A stretch of 64,000 nt of DNA from a bacterium 210917-SL.2.15 (GCA_020555605.1 JAJCJC010000004.1:62001-126000), one strand, 5' to 3'. Numbered from the stretch's first letter, positions 37,743 through 46,267 are shown. Notes: generated by a model from the sequence alone, not told the origin. Program-made: numbers and translations.

Positions 37743-38708
37743 ATGAAGCACATGATTGAAAAGGTCCCCGTTCCTCTGGCCGGTGTAACACTGGGGCTGA
37801 CCGCTCTGGGCAATCTGCTCGCCGGCCTTTCCCCCGCCCTGCGCTGGGGATGCGGCACAGCAGCCGCTCTGCTGTTTGTTCTGCTGCCGGCAAAGCTGAT
37901 CCTGTTCCCGGAAACCATCAAAAACGACTTTTCCAACTCGATTATTGCCAGTGTTTCCGCCACGTTTTTCATGACGCTGATGCAACTTTCCACCTATACC
38001 TGCACCTTTTTCCCCACAGCATCCCTTTTCCTCTGGTATGCTGCTGTCGCCGGCCACTGTGCGCTGATTCTCTGGTTCAGCTGGGCCTATCTGCGCCATT
38101 TCCGTCTCAGCGACGTATACCCCACTTATTTTATCACCTATGTCGGCATTGTCGTAGCGTCGGTCACCTCCGCCTCCTTTGAGCGAACCGCGCTGGGGTA
38201 CGGCATTTTCTGGTTTGGCTTCCTTGCTTACCTCGCCATGCTGGTCCTGGTTACGATCCGCTGCCGCAGACTGCCCATGGCGGACAGTGCCAAACCGCTT
38301 TTCTGCATCTACACCGCACCCATGAGCCTGTGCCTGGCCGGCTATCTGACAACAGCCGCCGCACCTTCCCTGGCTTTTGCGATAGTTTTGGAAATTGCCG
38401 CGCAGATTCTTTACGTCATTGTGCTCACACAGCTGCCCAAACTGTTGCGTCTTCCCTTTTTCCCCAGCTATGCGGCCTTTACTTTCCCATTTGTCATCAC
38501 CGCCATCGCATTGCAGAAGTTCCTGGCCCTGCTTTCTGCTTCCGGGATTGCAGTTCCCTTTCTTCTGTCTTTCCTGTTGACCGCTGAAACCATCGTGGCC
38601 TGTGTCATGGTCGGTTATGCTCTGCTGCGCTATCTTCACTTTCTTGTTGGTTCTCTGCGTCCGTTCCGGCAGACGGTTTCCGCTCCTTCCTCCCTGTCGG
38701 AATCTTAA
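37743..38708 (+). CDS. TDT-family transporter (TehA/SLAC1-like)
   Basis: Integral membrane protein of 321 residues with ten predicted membrane segments, of the tellurite-resistance/dicarboxylate transporter (TDT) family, which also includes TehA and SLAC1-type anion channels. Matching segments include the N-terminal PVPLAGVTLGLTALGN and the mid-protein ALGYGIFWFGFLAYL. The ligand may be a small anion or carboxylate; it cannot be assigned. I chose the ATG at 37743 because AGCGAGG lies about 10 bp upstream. It is probably controlled by the divergent LysR regulator. Confidence 0.82.
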   Translation: MKHMIEKVPVPLAGVTLGLTALGNLLAGLSPALRWGCGTAAALLFVLLPAKLILFPETIKNDFSNSIIASVSATFFMTLMQLSTYTCTFFPTASLFLWYAAVAGHCALILWFSWAYLRHFRLSDVYPTYFITYVGIVVASVTSASFERTALGYGIFWFGFLAYLAMLVLVTIRCRRLPMADSAKPLFCIYTAPMSLCLAGYLTTAAAPSLAFAIVLEIAAQILYVIVLTQLPKLLRLPFFPSYAAFTFPFVITAIALQKFLALLSASGIAVPFLLSFLLTAETIVACVMVGYALLRYLHFLVGSLRPFRQTVSAPSSLSES

Positions 38709-38713
38709 CCCTT

Positions 38714-38752
38714 CTGCTCCGTCGTTCCCATGCACAGAACCGGCGGAGCTTT
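38714..38752 (+). terminator. Terminator after the TDT gene
   Basis: GCTCCG / CGGAGC stem with internal pairing and a TTTTTGGGTTTTTT tract. Confidence 0.75.
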
Positions 38753-38783
38753 TTGGGTTTTTTAAAAAATTTCCAAAAAAGGA

Positions 38784-38838
38784 TTGACAATATCACCGCT
38801 TTCTGGTATCATTCAGCCATAAGTTAGATATAACTAAC
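38784..38838 (+). promoter_or_regulatory. Promoter with palindromic operator before DUF3793
   Basis: TTGACA (38784-38789), 17 bp, TATCAT (38807-38812). A perfect palindrome, GTTAG-ATATAA-CTAAC (38823-38838), lies at the expected transcription start. It looks like the box of a DtxR/IdeR/MntR-type metal repressor; binding there would block transcription initiation. Confidence 0.7.
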
Positions 38839-38849
38839 CATCATGGAAC

Positions 38850-38903
38850 AGGGCTTCCTGCAACAGCCCTTTTCTTTTAAGACAATAGTTGGCTTTAACT
38901 AAC
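38850..38903 (+). promoter_or_regulatory. Leader hairpin and second palindrome before DUF3793
   Basis: A terminator-like hairpin AGGGCT (38850-38855) / AGCCCT (38865-38870) with a TTTTCTTTT tail lies between the first operator and a second palindrome, TAGTT-GGCTTT-AACTA (38886-38901, extended GTTGG/CTAAC). The ribosome-binding site follows. Transcripts must pass the hairpin, so there may be both repressor and attenuation control. Confidence 0.55.
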
Positions 38904-38935
38904 TTCATACAACAGCAGAAAGGAGCCGTCCGCCT

Positions 38936-39499
38936 GTGGTATCTGAAGTTCTGGAACATCGTTTGGCCGAGCATTGCGCGCCCACCCTGCTGGGGGCCAA
39001 GGCGGCCAGCCTCCTGTCCCTTTCACGGGAGGAATTTCCGGAACTGCCGGAAGCGCTTCGCCGCTACAACCGGACACTGTACCGCACAGGCCTTTGCTTC
39101 CTGATTCTGCGCGAAAGCGCTCAGAGATTTCTGGTCCTGGTGTTTCGCCCCGCATTGCTGCGCAGCCGGCTGAATATCGCCGGTGCAAAGGCGTTGCTGC
39201 AGCGCTTTGGCTATCCTGAAACGGATTGCCTGGGTGTCCTGCTGCGGCAACTCAAGGGACGTTTTACTCCCGGCGGGGATTTTCCACACGAGATCGGACT
39301 GTTTCTCGATTATCCGCCCGAGGACGTGGAAGCCTTTATCTCCGGCAGCAGCGAGTGCAAACTTTGCGGCTACTGGAAAGTCTACGGCGACGTGGATGGG
39401 GCACGGGAGCGTTTCGCCTGCTATGACGCCTGTCGGCTCTGCTTATGCAGAATGCTGGCGGCGGGAAACACGATTTCACAGCTGCTGCAAACGGCTTAA
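38936..39499 (+). CDS. DUF3793 family protein
   Basis: A 187-residue protein of the DUF3793 family, function unknown. The conserved core is visible: HEIGLFLDYPPEDVEAFI near residue 118, followed by CKLCGYWKVYGD, with the cysteines as possible metal or cluster ligands, and a C-terminal Cys-rich helix (YDACRLCLCRML). Start is a GTG with AAAGGAG 10 bp upstream. It is followed 52 bp later by a flavodoxin gene; DUF3793, flavodoxin and ferrous-iron transport genes often occur together, so a role in iron-limited redox is inferred. Confidence 0.85.
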   Translation: MVSEVLEHRLAEHCAPTLLGAKAASLLSLSREEFPELPEALRRYNRTLYRTGLCFLILRESAQRFLVLVFRPALLRSRLNIAGAKALLQRFGYPETDCLGVLLRQLKGRFTPGGDFPHEIGLFLDYPPEDVEAFISGSSECKLCGYWKVYGDVDGARERFACYDACRLCLCRMLAAGNTISQLLQTA

Positions 39500-39551
39500 A
39501 AACCGCGCAGCGGTGTGAGATACCATCTCATTCCATGAAAGGAGGTTAGAT

Positions 39552-39980
39552 ATGAGCAAACTCGCAGTGATCTACTGGTCCGGCACGGGCAACACCAAAG
39601 CCATGGCGGAAGCCATTGCCGAAGGCGCCAAAGAGGCCGGAGCGGAAGTTGCACTGCTGAACATCAGCGAAACCACTGCCGATGCGGCGGCTTCGTATGA
39701 CAAACTGGCGCTTGGCTGTTCTGCCATGGGCGACGAAGTCCTGGAAGCGGCCGAGTTCGAACCGTTTTTCCAGCAGTTGGAGTCCCGCCTGGCGGGAAAG
39801 AACATCTCCCTGTTTGGCTCTTACGGCTGGGGCGACGGTCAGTGGATGCGCGACTGGGCACAGCGCGCCGATGACGACGGCGCATTCTTGTGCGGCGAGC
39901 CGCTGATAGTAAACGAAGCGCCGGATGCCGATGGGCTGGAACAGTGCCGCGTACTGGGTGCTGGTCTGGCCAAAGCGTGA
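39552..39980 (+). CDS. Flavodoxin
   Basis: FMN electron carrier that replaces ferredoxin when iron is short. The 142-residue protein has the FMN phosphate-binding loop WSGTGNTKAM near residue 10, the first FMN-ring loop around GCSAMGDE and the second around GSYGWGDGQW. AAAGGAGG precedes the ATG. Together with DUF3793 and the palindromic operator upstream, it looks like an iron-starvation response gene. Confidence 0.95.
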   Translation: MSKLAVIYWSGTGNTKAMAEAIAEGAKEAGAEVALLNISETTADAAASYDKLALGCSAMGDEVLEAAEFEPFFQQLESRLAGKNISLFGSYGWGDGQWMRDWAQRADDDGAFLCGEPLIVNEAPDADGLEQCRVLGAGLAKA

Positions 39981-40100
39981 ACACATCATCTATCCTGTAA
40001 AAAACACACTTCATCAAACACTTTCAATTCGCACATACATCTTTATTCATAACCCATAACAATCTCAATTTCTTTCAAAACCCATTTTCTCCCTTATAAA

Positions 40101-40149
40101 AGCTGCGGCGCGATCCATTGCCGGGATCGCGCCGCAGCCTTCTTTTTTA
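40101..40149. terminator. Strong hairpin between flavodoxin and the decayed operon
   Basis: Fifteen-bp stem (GCTGCGGCGCGATCC / GGATCGCGCCGCAGC) with a seven-base loop; T tract on the plus strand and a weaker one on the minus strand. It probably ended both converging transcripts. Confidence 0.85.
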
Positions 40150-40505
40150 TGGATCGCCACTCTGCGCCCAAGGGTAGTCAAAATCCCGGAGCACCTCCGG
40201 CGCGGCGTCGTAGCAATAGATCTCCCCCTCGTGGCCTGCAAAGAGCGTCCGCCCACCCTCGTCGCCCATCAAAGCCATCAGCGCAGGCCGAAACTGCGGA
40301 GCAAAGACCGCGGGACTTCCAAAGCGCGCGCCAGCGCGCATCCGCCCCATGGTCTTTCCACTTTTATAAAATTCTTCCCAAAAAGAGCGCAGGTGCGCCT
40401 CCGTCATATAAGGCTGGTCGCACACAAAAAAGCACAGATATGCGCCCAGGCGCGCAGAAGCAGCTCCCGCCGCCAGTCCATTCACCGCCGATTCCACCGC
40501 AAAAT
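40147..40505 (-). pseudogene. MobA-like molybdenum-cofactor nucleotidyltransferase, C-terminal fragment
   Basis: The frame encodes the second half of a MobA/MocA-like NTP transferase: the segment SAVNGLAAGAASARLGAYLC, the FVCDQPYMTEAHLR motif, and the C-terminal region ending DFDYPWAQ. The N-terminal half with the nucleotide-binding loop is gone; the fragment is fused at about 40505 to the middle of the molybdenum-hydroxylase gene in a different frame. Such enzymes prepare cytidylylated cofactor for molybdenum hydroxylases, consistent with its position at the end of this operon. Confidence 0.8.
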
Positions 40506-41627
40506 CCCCTGCGTGGCTCCGTAGCCCCGGTAGGCTCCCGCTCCCATGGTGTTGGTATACACAACTTCGCATTGAAACCGGGAGGCCTTCAGTTTTCCGT
40601 AAAGCGACAGCGACTTATGGCCCACCAGGCCGATGGTGGTAGGACCGTGGCCGCCGTAGGCGCCGGCGTTGGACAGCGCATGCAGGTCGGTGGCATTGAT
40701 GGTGCCGTCCCGATCCACTCCGATGGGCACGCGCATCTGTATCTGGTGGCGGGGTGAGCCATTGGTAAAAGTTTCCCGCCGCGTGTAGCATAGATAGGCC
40801 GCCCGGCCCGTTTTCTTTGTCACCAGAGCCGGAAAAGTTCGCTGACCACGCTCTGCTTGGCCCCAAAGCCGCCGCCGATGCGGGGCTTGATCACGCGGAT
40901 CTCGCCCTCGGGCATCTCCAGCGCACTGGAAAGAATGCGCCAAACATGGAAAGGCACCTGAGTGGAAGAAACCACCGTCAGGCGTCCGTATTTGTCAAAG
41001 CAGGTATAAGTGCAAAAGGGTTCCATCATGGCCTGGCTGTTGGCTTTTGTGTCATAGGTGCGCTCCAGTACCACCGCACTTTGCGCCAGCGCCTGCTCCA
41101 TGTTTCCCACCTCGAAGCCCTCGGTGGATACTAAATTGCGTTGGGCATCCGTTCCCACATCGCACAGCGCGCGGGAGTTTCCCTCCGGGTGTACAATAAT
41201 TTCTTTGCGCCAGCGCCTGCGTGAAATCCAACAGGGGACGACGCGCCTCATAGTCCACCCGAATCAGGCGGCAGGCCCGCTCTGCGGCCTCCTCCGTTTC
41301 CGCAGCTACGATGGCCACCGGATCGCCTGTGCAGCGCAGAAGCCGGTCCAGAATCAGGCGGTCATAGGGACTCGGCTCGGGGTAGGTCTGCCCTGCCGTG
41401 GTGAAGCGGCTGCCGGGCGCATCTTCATAAGTCAGCACACACACCACGCCGGGCACCTGTTTTGCCCTGGAAACGTCGATCGAACGAATGAAGGCATGGA
41501 CATGGGGCGAGCGCAGGAGTTTGAGCCGCAGCGCCCCGGCGGGCACCGTGTCGCCGGTGTACACACCCTTTTCGGTGACCAGACTCATGGCGTCCTTTTT
41601 TCGAACGTCTGTGCTGACATCGCTCAT
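40506..41627 (-). pseudogene. Molybdenum-hydroxylase large subunit (XdhA-like), truncated and frameshifted
   Basis: Remains of the molybdopterin-binding subunit of a xanthine-dehydrogenase-type enzyme. It starts MSDVSTDVRKKDA at 41627, overlapping the 2Fe-2S subunit by ATGA. The first frame runs to about 41212 (GVYTGDTVPAGALRLKLLRS region), the second (EIIVHPEGN, KPRIGGGFGAKQSVVSELF) from there to about 40835, and the third (ALVTKKTGRAAYLCYTRRE, GAGAYRGYGATQG) to 40506. The second shift is explained by one missing C within TTTTCC(C)GG. Roughly the last 350 residues, including most of the cofactor-binding domain, are deleted. Confidence 0.88.
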
Positions 41628-42031
41628 ACCCGCTCCCCCTTTGCTGCCAGATATTTTTGGATGGCCCGCAACTGGCCCTGATAGCCGCTGCAGCGGCACA
41701 GATTCCCCGCCAGATACGCTTTGATTTCATCCTCCGTCGGCTCGTGCAGCTCCCGTTCCATGGCCAGTACGTCCATGATGAACCCCGGACTGCAGAATCC
41801 GTACTGCTCCGCACCCTCATCGGCCAAAAAGGCGCCGAAGGCCGCCGCCTGCTCCTGCACGCCTTCCAGCGTGACCACCGTGCGGCCATCGCATCGCGCG
41901 GCCAGCACCGTGCAGGAAAGCACGCTTTTGCCATCTAAATGCACCGTACACAGTCCGCAGTTTCCCGTTTCGCACCCGCATTTGACCGATACACAGCCTT
42001 TCTGCCGCAGATACTGCTGCAGCGTCATGTC
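41624..42031 (-). pseudogene. Molybdenum-hydroxylase 2Fe-2S subunit (XdhC-like), 5' truncated
   Basis: Encodes the small iron-sulfur subunit of the same enzyme. Both cluster motifs are intact: the plant-ferredoxin type GCETGNCGLC with a later Cys (VLSC), and the CxxGxxxx / CRCSGYQGQ pair in the alpha-helical domain. The first 25-30 codons are missing; it begins at MTLQQYLRQKG immediately after the fusion with the FAD-subunit remnant. Its stop overlaps the XdhA start, as in an intact operon. A short functional protein could in principle still be made from the ATG at 42028, but it would have no partners. Confidence 0.85.
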
Positions 42032-42122
42032 CGCCGCCCAAAACAGCGTTGGCGCGTTTCTGATTCAAAGCCCAGGCTTCCTCCAGCGTAGCAGGACGAA
42101 CGTAATTTCGTGCCGTATACAA
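42032..42122 (-). pseudogene. Molybdenum-hydroxylase FAD subunit (XdhB-like), N-terminal stub
   Basis: Thirty codons (MYTARNYVRPATLEEAWALN...ANAVLGG, given here in part) match the start of FAD-binding subunits, where the GG motif begins the first FAD loop. The sequence then passes directly, in another frame, into the 2Fe-2S subunit, so about 250 codons and the intergenic region are deleted. Confidence 0.8.
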
Positions 42123-42125
42123 GGT

Positions 42126-42737
42126 TTAACCCCTTTCTTCTATCCAATCAAACAATTCTCCCTTGGTATAATGCAGTGCCGCGTCATAACTTCGGTGCAA
42201 GCGCGCTTCCAATTCCGGTCCCATCATCGGTGCGCACACAGCCTCCTGCAGGCATCCTTCGGACAGCACCGCCTCTGATACACCGCCCACAACGATACCT
42301 GCCGGTACCAGCCCCAACACGCGGTTGTGCCGCACAAAACGGGCCAGATACAGCGCCGCCGCCACAGCAGCCAGGCCACAACCAAAGGCCACGCCCTGGC
42401 GCAGCAGAAAAGCTCCCGGAAAAAGCAGCATCGCCGCCGCAGTCCCCACAGAAGCCCCGCTGGCCACGCCCAACACATCGGGCGAGGCCAGCGGATTGGA
42501 AAACACCGTTTGATAGACAAGACCGGCCACGGCCAAAGCGCCGCCACTGAGCGCCACCAGTGCCAACCGCGGAAGCCAGATGGAAAACAGCAGTGCCGCA
42601 GCGGTGGGATCGGCCGGACCTCCCAACAAGATATGCGCCACCTCCCGCGGCGCGATCTCATAGCGTCCAAGGCAGGCGGAACATACCATCAGCGCCGCCC
42701 AGAAAAGTACCAACGCCTATACAGCCCGCTGTTTCAT
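42126..42737 (-). pseudogene. FecCD-family ABC permease, nonsense-mutated with an alien tail
   Basis: The frame begins MKQRAV at 42737 and meets a TAG stop at codon 7 (42717-42719), then continues as a typical FecCD permease: CLGRYEIAPREVAHILLGG, WLPRLALVALSGGALAVAG, VFSNPLASPDVLGVASGAS, then LVPAGIVVGG. After that point the sequence no longer resembles a permease (LSEGCLQEAVCAPMMGPELE, then HYTKGELFDWIEERG to the stop), which suggests an in-frame deletion fusing the permease to an unrelated downstream gene. FecCD transporters import siderophores, cobalamin or oxyanions such as molybdate; beside a molybdenum enzyme the last is plausible. Confidence 0.82.
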
Positions 42738-42742
42738 ACCGC

Positions 42743-42817
42743 TCAGTGGGCCAGCAGCAGGGCCGTCATCGCCGCCGCCAAGCACAGCGCCAAGGTCCGT
42801 TTTATAATCGTTTTCAT
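42743..42817 (-). pseudogene. Signal-peptide stub of a substrate-binding lipoprotein
   Basis: With a GAGGAGG site upstream, an ATG opens a 24-codon frame MKTIIKRTLALCLAAAMTAL followed by LLAH and stop. This is a typical lipoprotein signal peptide; the lipobox cysteine and the rest of the binding protein are missing and the FecCD start follows 5 bp later. It fits the first gene of the decayed operon. Confidence 0.65.
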
Positions 42818-42931
42818 ACAATTCCTCCTCTTTTCTCCCATCAATTCATCGCTGCCGCACTACGGCAGCTGCATCAATCTGATTGCAGCAAAAGGCCTTG
42901 TTTTTGTCGATATCTGTTTTTTTCTCCACTC

Positions 42932-42960
42932 TTGTGCACTAAGCTGCAGCATGGTAAAAT
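42932..42960 (+). promoter_or_regulatory. Promoter of the sugar O-acetyltransferase gene
   Basis: TTGTGC (42932-42937), 17 bp, TAAAAT (42955-42960). Confidence 0.65.
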
Positions 42961-43010
42961 AGTAAAAAGCAGCCAACTGCCACAGCCAGTAAAAAAGGAA
43001 GTGCAAAATC

Positions 43011-43607
43011 ATGACGGAAAAAGAAAAACGGGACGCAGGCCTGCTCTATGACGCCAATTACGACCCGGGCGTTCTCGCCGACTTGATGGCATGCAAAGAC
43101 AAATGTTTCGCCTGCAACCAGATTCCGCCTTCCCACATGGAAGAACGCCGGGCAGCGTTTCGTACTATTTTCAAACACACCGGGAATAACTTTTGGATCC
43201 AGCCTCCTTTCTGGTGTGATTTTGGTTACAATATCACCTTGGGAGAACGGTTTTATGCCAACCACAACTGCACCATTCTCGATGGTGCTGCCGTCACCTT
43301 CGGCAACGATGTTTTCATCGCGCCCAACTGCTGTTTCGCCACCGCCGGCCACCCGCTGGACGCAGAGCAGCGCAACCGGGGGTTGGAATATGCTTATCCC
43401 ATCACAGTGGGCGACAATGTGTGGATCGGCGCAGGGGTAACAGTCCTGCCCGGCGTGACCATCGGCTCGGGCACCATGATCGGCGCGGGAAGCCTTGTCA
43501 ATCGTGACATTCCCGCCGGCGTACTGGCCGCAGGCAATCCCTGCCGGGTCATCCGTTCTCTCACCGCTGCAGACGCAGAAAAATACAAAACGCCTTTTGG
43601 CAAATAA
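43011..43607 (+). CDS. Maltose/galactoside O-acetyltransferase family protein
   Basis: Acetyl-CoA:sugar O-acetyltransferase of the LacA/Maa/NodL type, 198 residues. It has the N-terminal maltose-acetyltransferase helix region (LMACKDKCFACNQIPP), PPFWCDFGYNITLGERFYANHN, given here in parts, with the catalytic His in TAGHPLDAEQRN and a hexapeptide-repeat left-handed beta helix (VWIGAGVTVLPGVTIGSGT). Substrate cannot be fixed. It has its own promoter and terminator and is intact although it sits between two decayed regions. Confidence 0.9.
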   Translation: MTEKEKRDAGLLYDANYDPGVLADLMACKDKCFACNQIPPSHMEERRAAFRTIFKHTGNNFWIQPPFWCDFGYNITLGERFYANHNCTILDGAAVTFGNDVFIAPNCCFATAGHPLDAEQRNRGLEYAYPITVGDNVWIGAGVTVLPGVTIGSGTMIGAGSLVNRDIPAGVLAAGNPCRVIRSLTAADAEKYKTPFGK

Positions 43608-43614
43608 GCACAGA

Positions 43615-43646
43615 AAAATCCCCGCGGCTTGGCCACGGGGATTTTT
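43615..43646. terminator. Terminator between convergent genes
   Basis: AAAAATCCCCGCGG pairs with CCACGGGGATTTTT; T tract on both strands. Confidence 0.9.
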
Positions 43647-43697
43647 GCTGCGCGATCACTCAAAGGCCGCGCAATGGCGGTGCTTTCTCCGGCACAC

Positions 43698-44450
43698 TCA
43701 TTGATCCAGCAGTGCCAGAATTTGTTTTTTATAGGCCAAAAATTCGGCGCTCAGACCGAAATCCATGCTGCGGGGCCGGGACGGGGAAACCGTCAACTCC
43801 GCGGCGATGGCACCGGGGCGGCCGGAAAGAATGTAAATGCGGTCGGAAAGCAAAATAGCCTCGTCGATGTCATGGGTAATAAAAAGGGTCGTCAGACGCA
43901 AAGAATCCATCATCCCCATGTACCAGCGGTGGATCTCCCGCTTAGTCAGGGCGTCCAGCGCAGAGAATGGCTCGTCCAGCAGCACCACGCCACGGGAACC
44001 AAGGAAGGTGCGCAACAGTGCCGCACGCTGGCGCATTCCTCCGGAAAGCTGGGCTGGGTACTGTTCCTCCGTCCCCTCCAGGCCAAACTGTGCAAAATAG
44101 GGCCGGGCCTTCTCCCGGGCAGCCTGCTTGCTTTCACCCCGCAGCACCAGAGGCAGCGCCACATTGTCGAGAATCTTCTTGTGGGGCAGCAGCAGATCTT
44201 TTTGCAGCATGTAGCTGATCGAGCCGGGCTTTCCGGTGATCTCCTGCCCGGAGAGAAACACATGGCCCTCTTCCGGCGTTTCCAGCCCCGAAAGCGTGTG
44301 AAACAGCGTGGTTTTCCCCGCGCCGCTGACGCCCAAAAGGCACACCAGCTCTCCCTCTTCCAGGCGCAGCGACACATCCTTCAGGATGCGGCGTCCATCA
44401 TACCATTTCGAAATATGGCCGGCGCAAAGCACCGCAGATTCCTTCTCCAT
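43698..44450 (-). CDS. ABC transporter ATPase for thiamine/precursor uptake (ThiZ-like)
   Basis: A 250-residue ATPase of the NitT/TauT/ThiZ group. Walker A GVSGAGKTT, signature QLSGGMRQR, Walker B VVLLDEPFSALD and the switch THDIDEA are complete. Its ATG overlaps the TGA of the substrate-binding protein gene, so translation is coupled. It is the last gene of a four-gene operon behind a TPP riboswitch, hence the assignment to thiamine or pyrimidine-precursor import. Confidence 0.9.
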   Translation of the reverse strand: MEKESAVLCAGHISKWYDGRRILKDVSLRLEEGELVCLLGVSGAGKTTLFHTLSGLETPEEGHVFLSGQEITGKPGSISYMLQKDLLLPHKKILDNVALPLVLRGESKQAAREKARPYFAQFGLEGTEEQYPAQLSGGMRQRAALLRTFLGSRGVVLLDEPFSALDALTKREIHRWYMGMMDSLRLTTLFITHDIDEAILLSDRIYILSGRPGAIAAELTVSPSRPRSMDFGLSAEFLAYKKQILALLDQ

Positions 44451-45484
44451 CAGACCAGATAGTCGTTGGAAAAGCCGGTGTTCTCGGGAATCGGCTGCTC
44501 CACCAAATCGTTGTCGCTCAGCCAATTATAGAAGGCATTCCAGCGGGAAGGATCGATATACCCCCACCGCTCTGCCTCGGCCTGATACTGATCGGCCATC
44601 CATTTCTGGCTGGCCGTCACCAATTCGGCACTGTCCTTGAGCGAGCCGGTGGTGTCACCGTCGATCAGCATTTGTGCCGCTTCCTCAGGGTGGGCAATCG
44701 CGTACTCATACCCTTTGGCTGTAGCAGAAAGGAACGCTTTTGCCGTGTCTGGGTGCTCCGCCAAAAAGTCGTTGTTGGCGATGATCACCGGGGTGTAATA
44801 ATCGAACACAGGGTCCAGATCCTTGAAATAGAAATAGTTGAAATCCAGCCCCTGCAGCCCGGCGGAAATGCCGCCCCAGCCGTAATAGATCCAGATAGCG
44901 TCGGTCTGGTGTTCTTTGAGGGCGCCGGCCTCGTCCACAATGTTATTGGGAATCAACTCCACTTTGGAAAAATCACCGCCGTCGGCTTCCACCACCTGCT
45001 GCATCGTTGCCAGTTCAATAGGACTGTTCCAAGTGGAATAGGTATAGCCTTCCAAATCCTTGGGACGCTCAATACCGTCCTCGGCTCGGGTAATGATGCC
45101 GGAAGTATTGTGCTGAAGCAGCGCCGCCACGGCGGTCACCCCAAGGGGATCCTCCCGCGCAAAAGCAGAGGCCAGGGAATCCTGCACCGTCACGGCAAAT
45201 TCCACCTGGCCGGCAGCGCAGATGGCAGTGGCGCCGTCCTCCGGCGGCTGCACGATGGATACATTCAGTCCTGCATCCTCGTAATAACCTTTGGCAGCCG
45301 CCACATACAGGCCCGTATGATTGGTGTTGGGCGTCCAATCCAGGCAGATCGTCACATTGGCCGGCTCCGCCGCGCCGCTGTTGTCCGAACCGGCGGCATT
45401 CTGTCCGTTTCCGCCGCAGGCAGTCAAACTCAGCGCCATAGCGCCGGTAAGCGCCGCGGCAGCCATACGTTTTGTATACTTCAC
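44450..45484 (-). CDS. Substrate-binding lipoprotein, NMT1/THI5-like (ThiY-like)
   Basis: Extracytoplasmic binding protein of the NMT1/THI5 fold, 344 residues. It has a lipoprotein signal peptide with the lipobox LTAC near residue 22, a Gly/Asn/Ser linker, then VTICLDWTPNTNHTGLYVA, the hallmark of HMP/thiamine-precursor binding proteins, and a C-terminal lobe with NNDFLAEHPDTAKAFLSA. In ThiXYZ systems this type of protein binds formylaminopyrimidine or hydroxymethylpyrimidine. The upstream TPP riboswitch supports this. Confidence 0.92.
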   Translation of the reverse strand: MKYTKRMAAAALTGAMALSLTACGGNGQNAAGSDNSGAAEPANVTICLDWTPNTNHTGLYVAAAKGYYEDAGLNVSIVQPPEDGATAICAAGQVEFAVTVQDSLASAFAREDPLGVTAVAALLQHNTSGIITRAEDGIERPKDLEGYTYSTWNSPIELATMQQVVEADGGDFSKVELIPNNIVDEAGALKEHQTDAIWIYYGWGGISAGLQGLDFNYFYFKDLDPVFDYYTPVIIANNDFLAEHPDTAKAFLSATAKGYEYAIAHPEEAAQMLIDGDTTGSLKDSAELVTASQKWMADQYQAEAERWGYIDPSRWNAFYNWLSDNDLVEQPIPENTGFSNDYLV

Positions 45485-45487
45485 GAT

Positions 45488-46267
45488 TCAATCGTTCCTT
45501 TCAATCTTTTCATATGCCTCCCAGGGCATTGCTGCACGCCGCAACAATCGCACCGCCAGCATCAGCAGCAGGCTGATGACAATAATAACTAAAATCACGG
45601 CAAACATCTTGTCAAAGGCATAGGCCTTCTTCACCCGGGTCATATACACGCCCAGACCCCCGAAACCACCCAGCCACTCGGAAATCACCGCTCCCACCAC
45701 AGCATAGGATACAGACACCTTGAGTCCGGAGAAAAAATAACTCAGCGCTGCCGGAAATTCCAGATGATAAAAAATCTGCCAGCGGCTGGCGCCCATGGCG
45801 CGCAGCAGATCCGCAGCAGAGCGGTCAGTACTGGCATAGCCCTCCAGCAAACTCACAGCGATGGGGAAAAAAGTGGTCAGCGCCACCAGCGTCACCTTGG
45901 GCGCCATGCCAAACCCCATCCACAGCACCAGCAGCGGCGCAATGGCGATGGTGGGGATCGTCTGGGTGATGACCAGAATCGGATACAGCGCCCGGTAAAG
46001 CCAGCGCACACGGTGCATCAGCGTAGAGAGCGCCAGCGCCACAACAATGCCGATCAAAAGGCCCCAAGCCGCCTCCTGCAGCGTCACGGCAGCGTTGGCC
46101 GCCAACACCGGCGCGTCCGAGAGCAGCGCCTGCACCACCGAGCGGGGCGAGGGGAGCATGAAAGAAGGCACCAATCCCCCTTCGCTGACAAAGCACCAGA
46201 GGGCCACAACAATGGCCAGGGCCAGCGCTGCCGGCAAGTTACTGGTGATGCTTGGTGACTTTTTCAT
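45488..46267 (-). CDS. ABC transporter permease (ThiX-like)
   Basis: Inner-membrane permease of 259 residues with about six membrane segments, of the SsuC/TauC/ThiX group. The cytoplasmic coupling loop EAA motif is present as LRAMGASRWQIFYHLEFPAA. It overlaps the small thiamine-binding protein gene by 29 bp and is followed 3 bp later by the binding-protein gene, all in one minus-strand operon. Confidence 0.9.
   Translation of the reverse strand: MKKSPSITSNLPAALALAIVVALWCFVSEGGLVPSFMLPSPRSVVQALLSDAPVLAANAAVTLQEAAWGLLIGIVVALALSTLMHRVRWLYRALYPILVITQTIPTIAIAPLLVLWMGFGMAPKVTLVALTTFFPIAVSLLEGYASTDRSAADLLRAMGASRWQIFYHLEFPAALSYFFSGLKVSVSYAVVGAVISEWLGGFGGLGVYMTRVKKAYAFDKMFAVILVIIVISLLLMLAVRLLRRAAMPWEAYEKIERND

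Noticed and set aside
40149..40757. 202-codon plus-strand frame over the mobA-like and xdhA-like remnants
   Set aside because: Antisense to recognisable, although broken, coding sequence; Arg/Pro-rich shadow composition.
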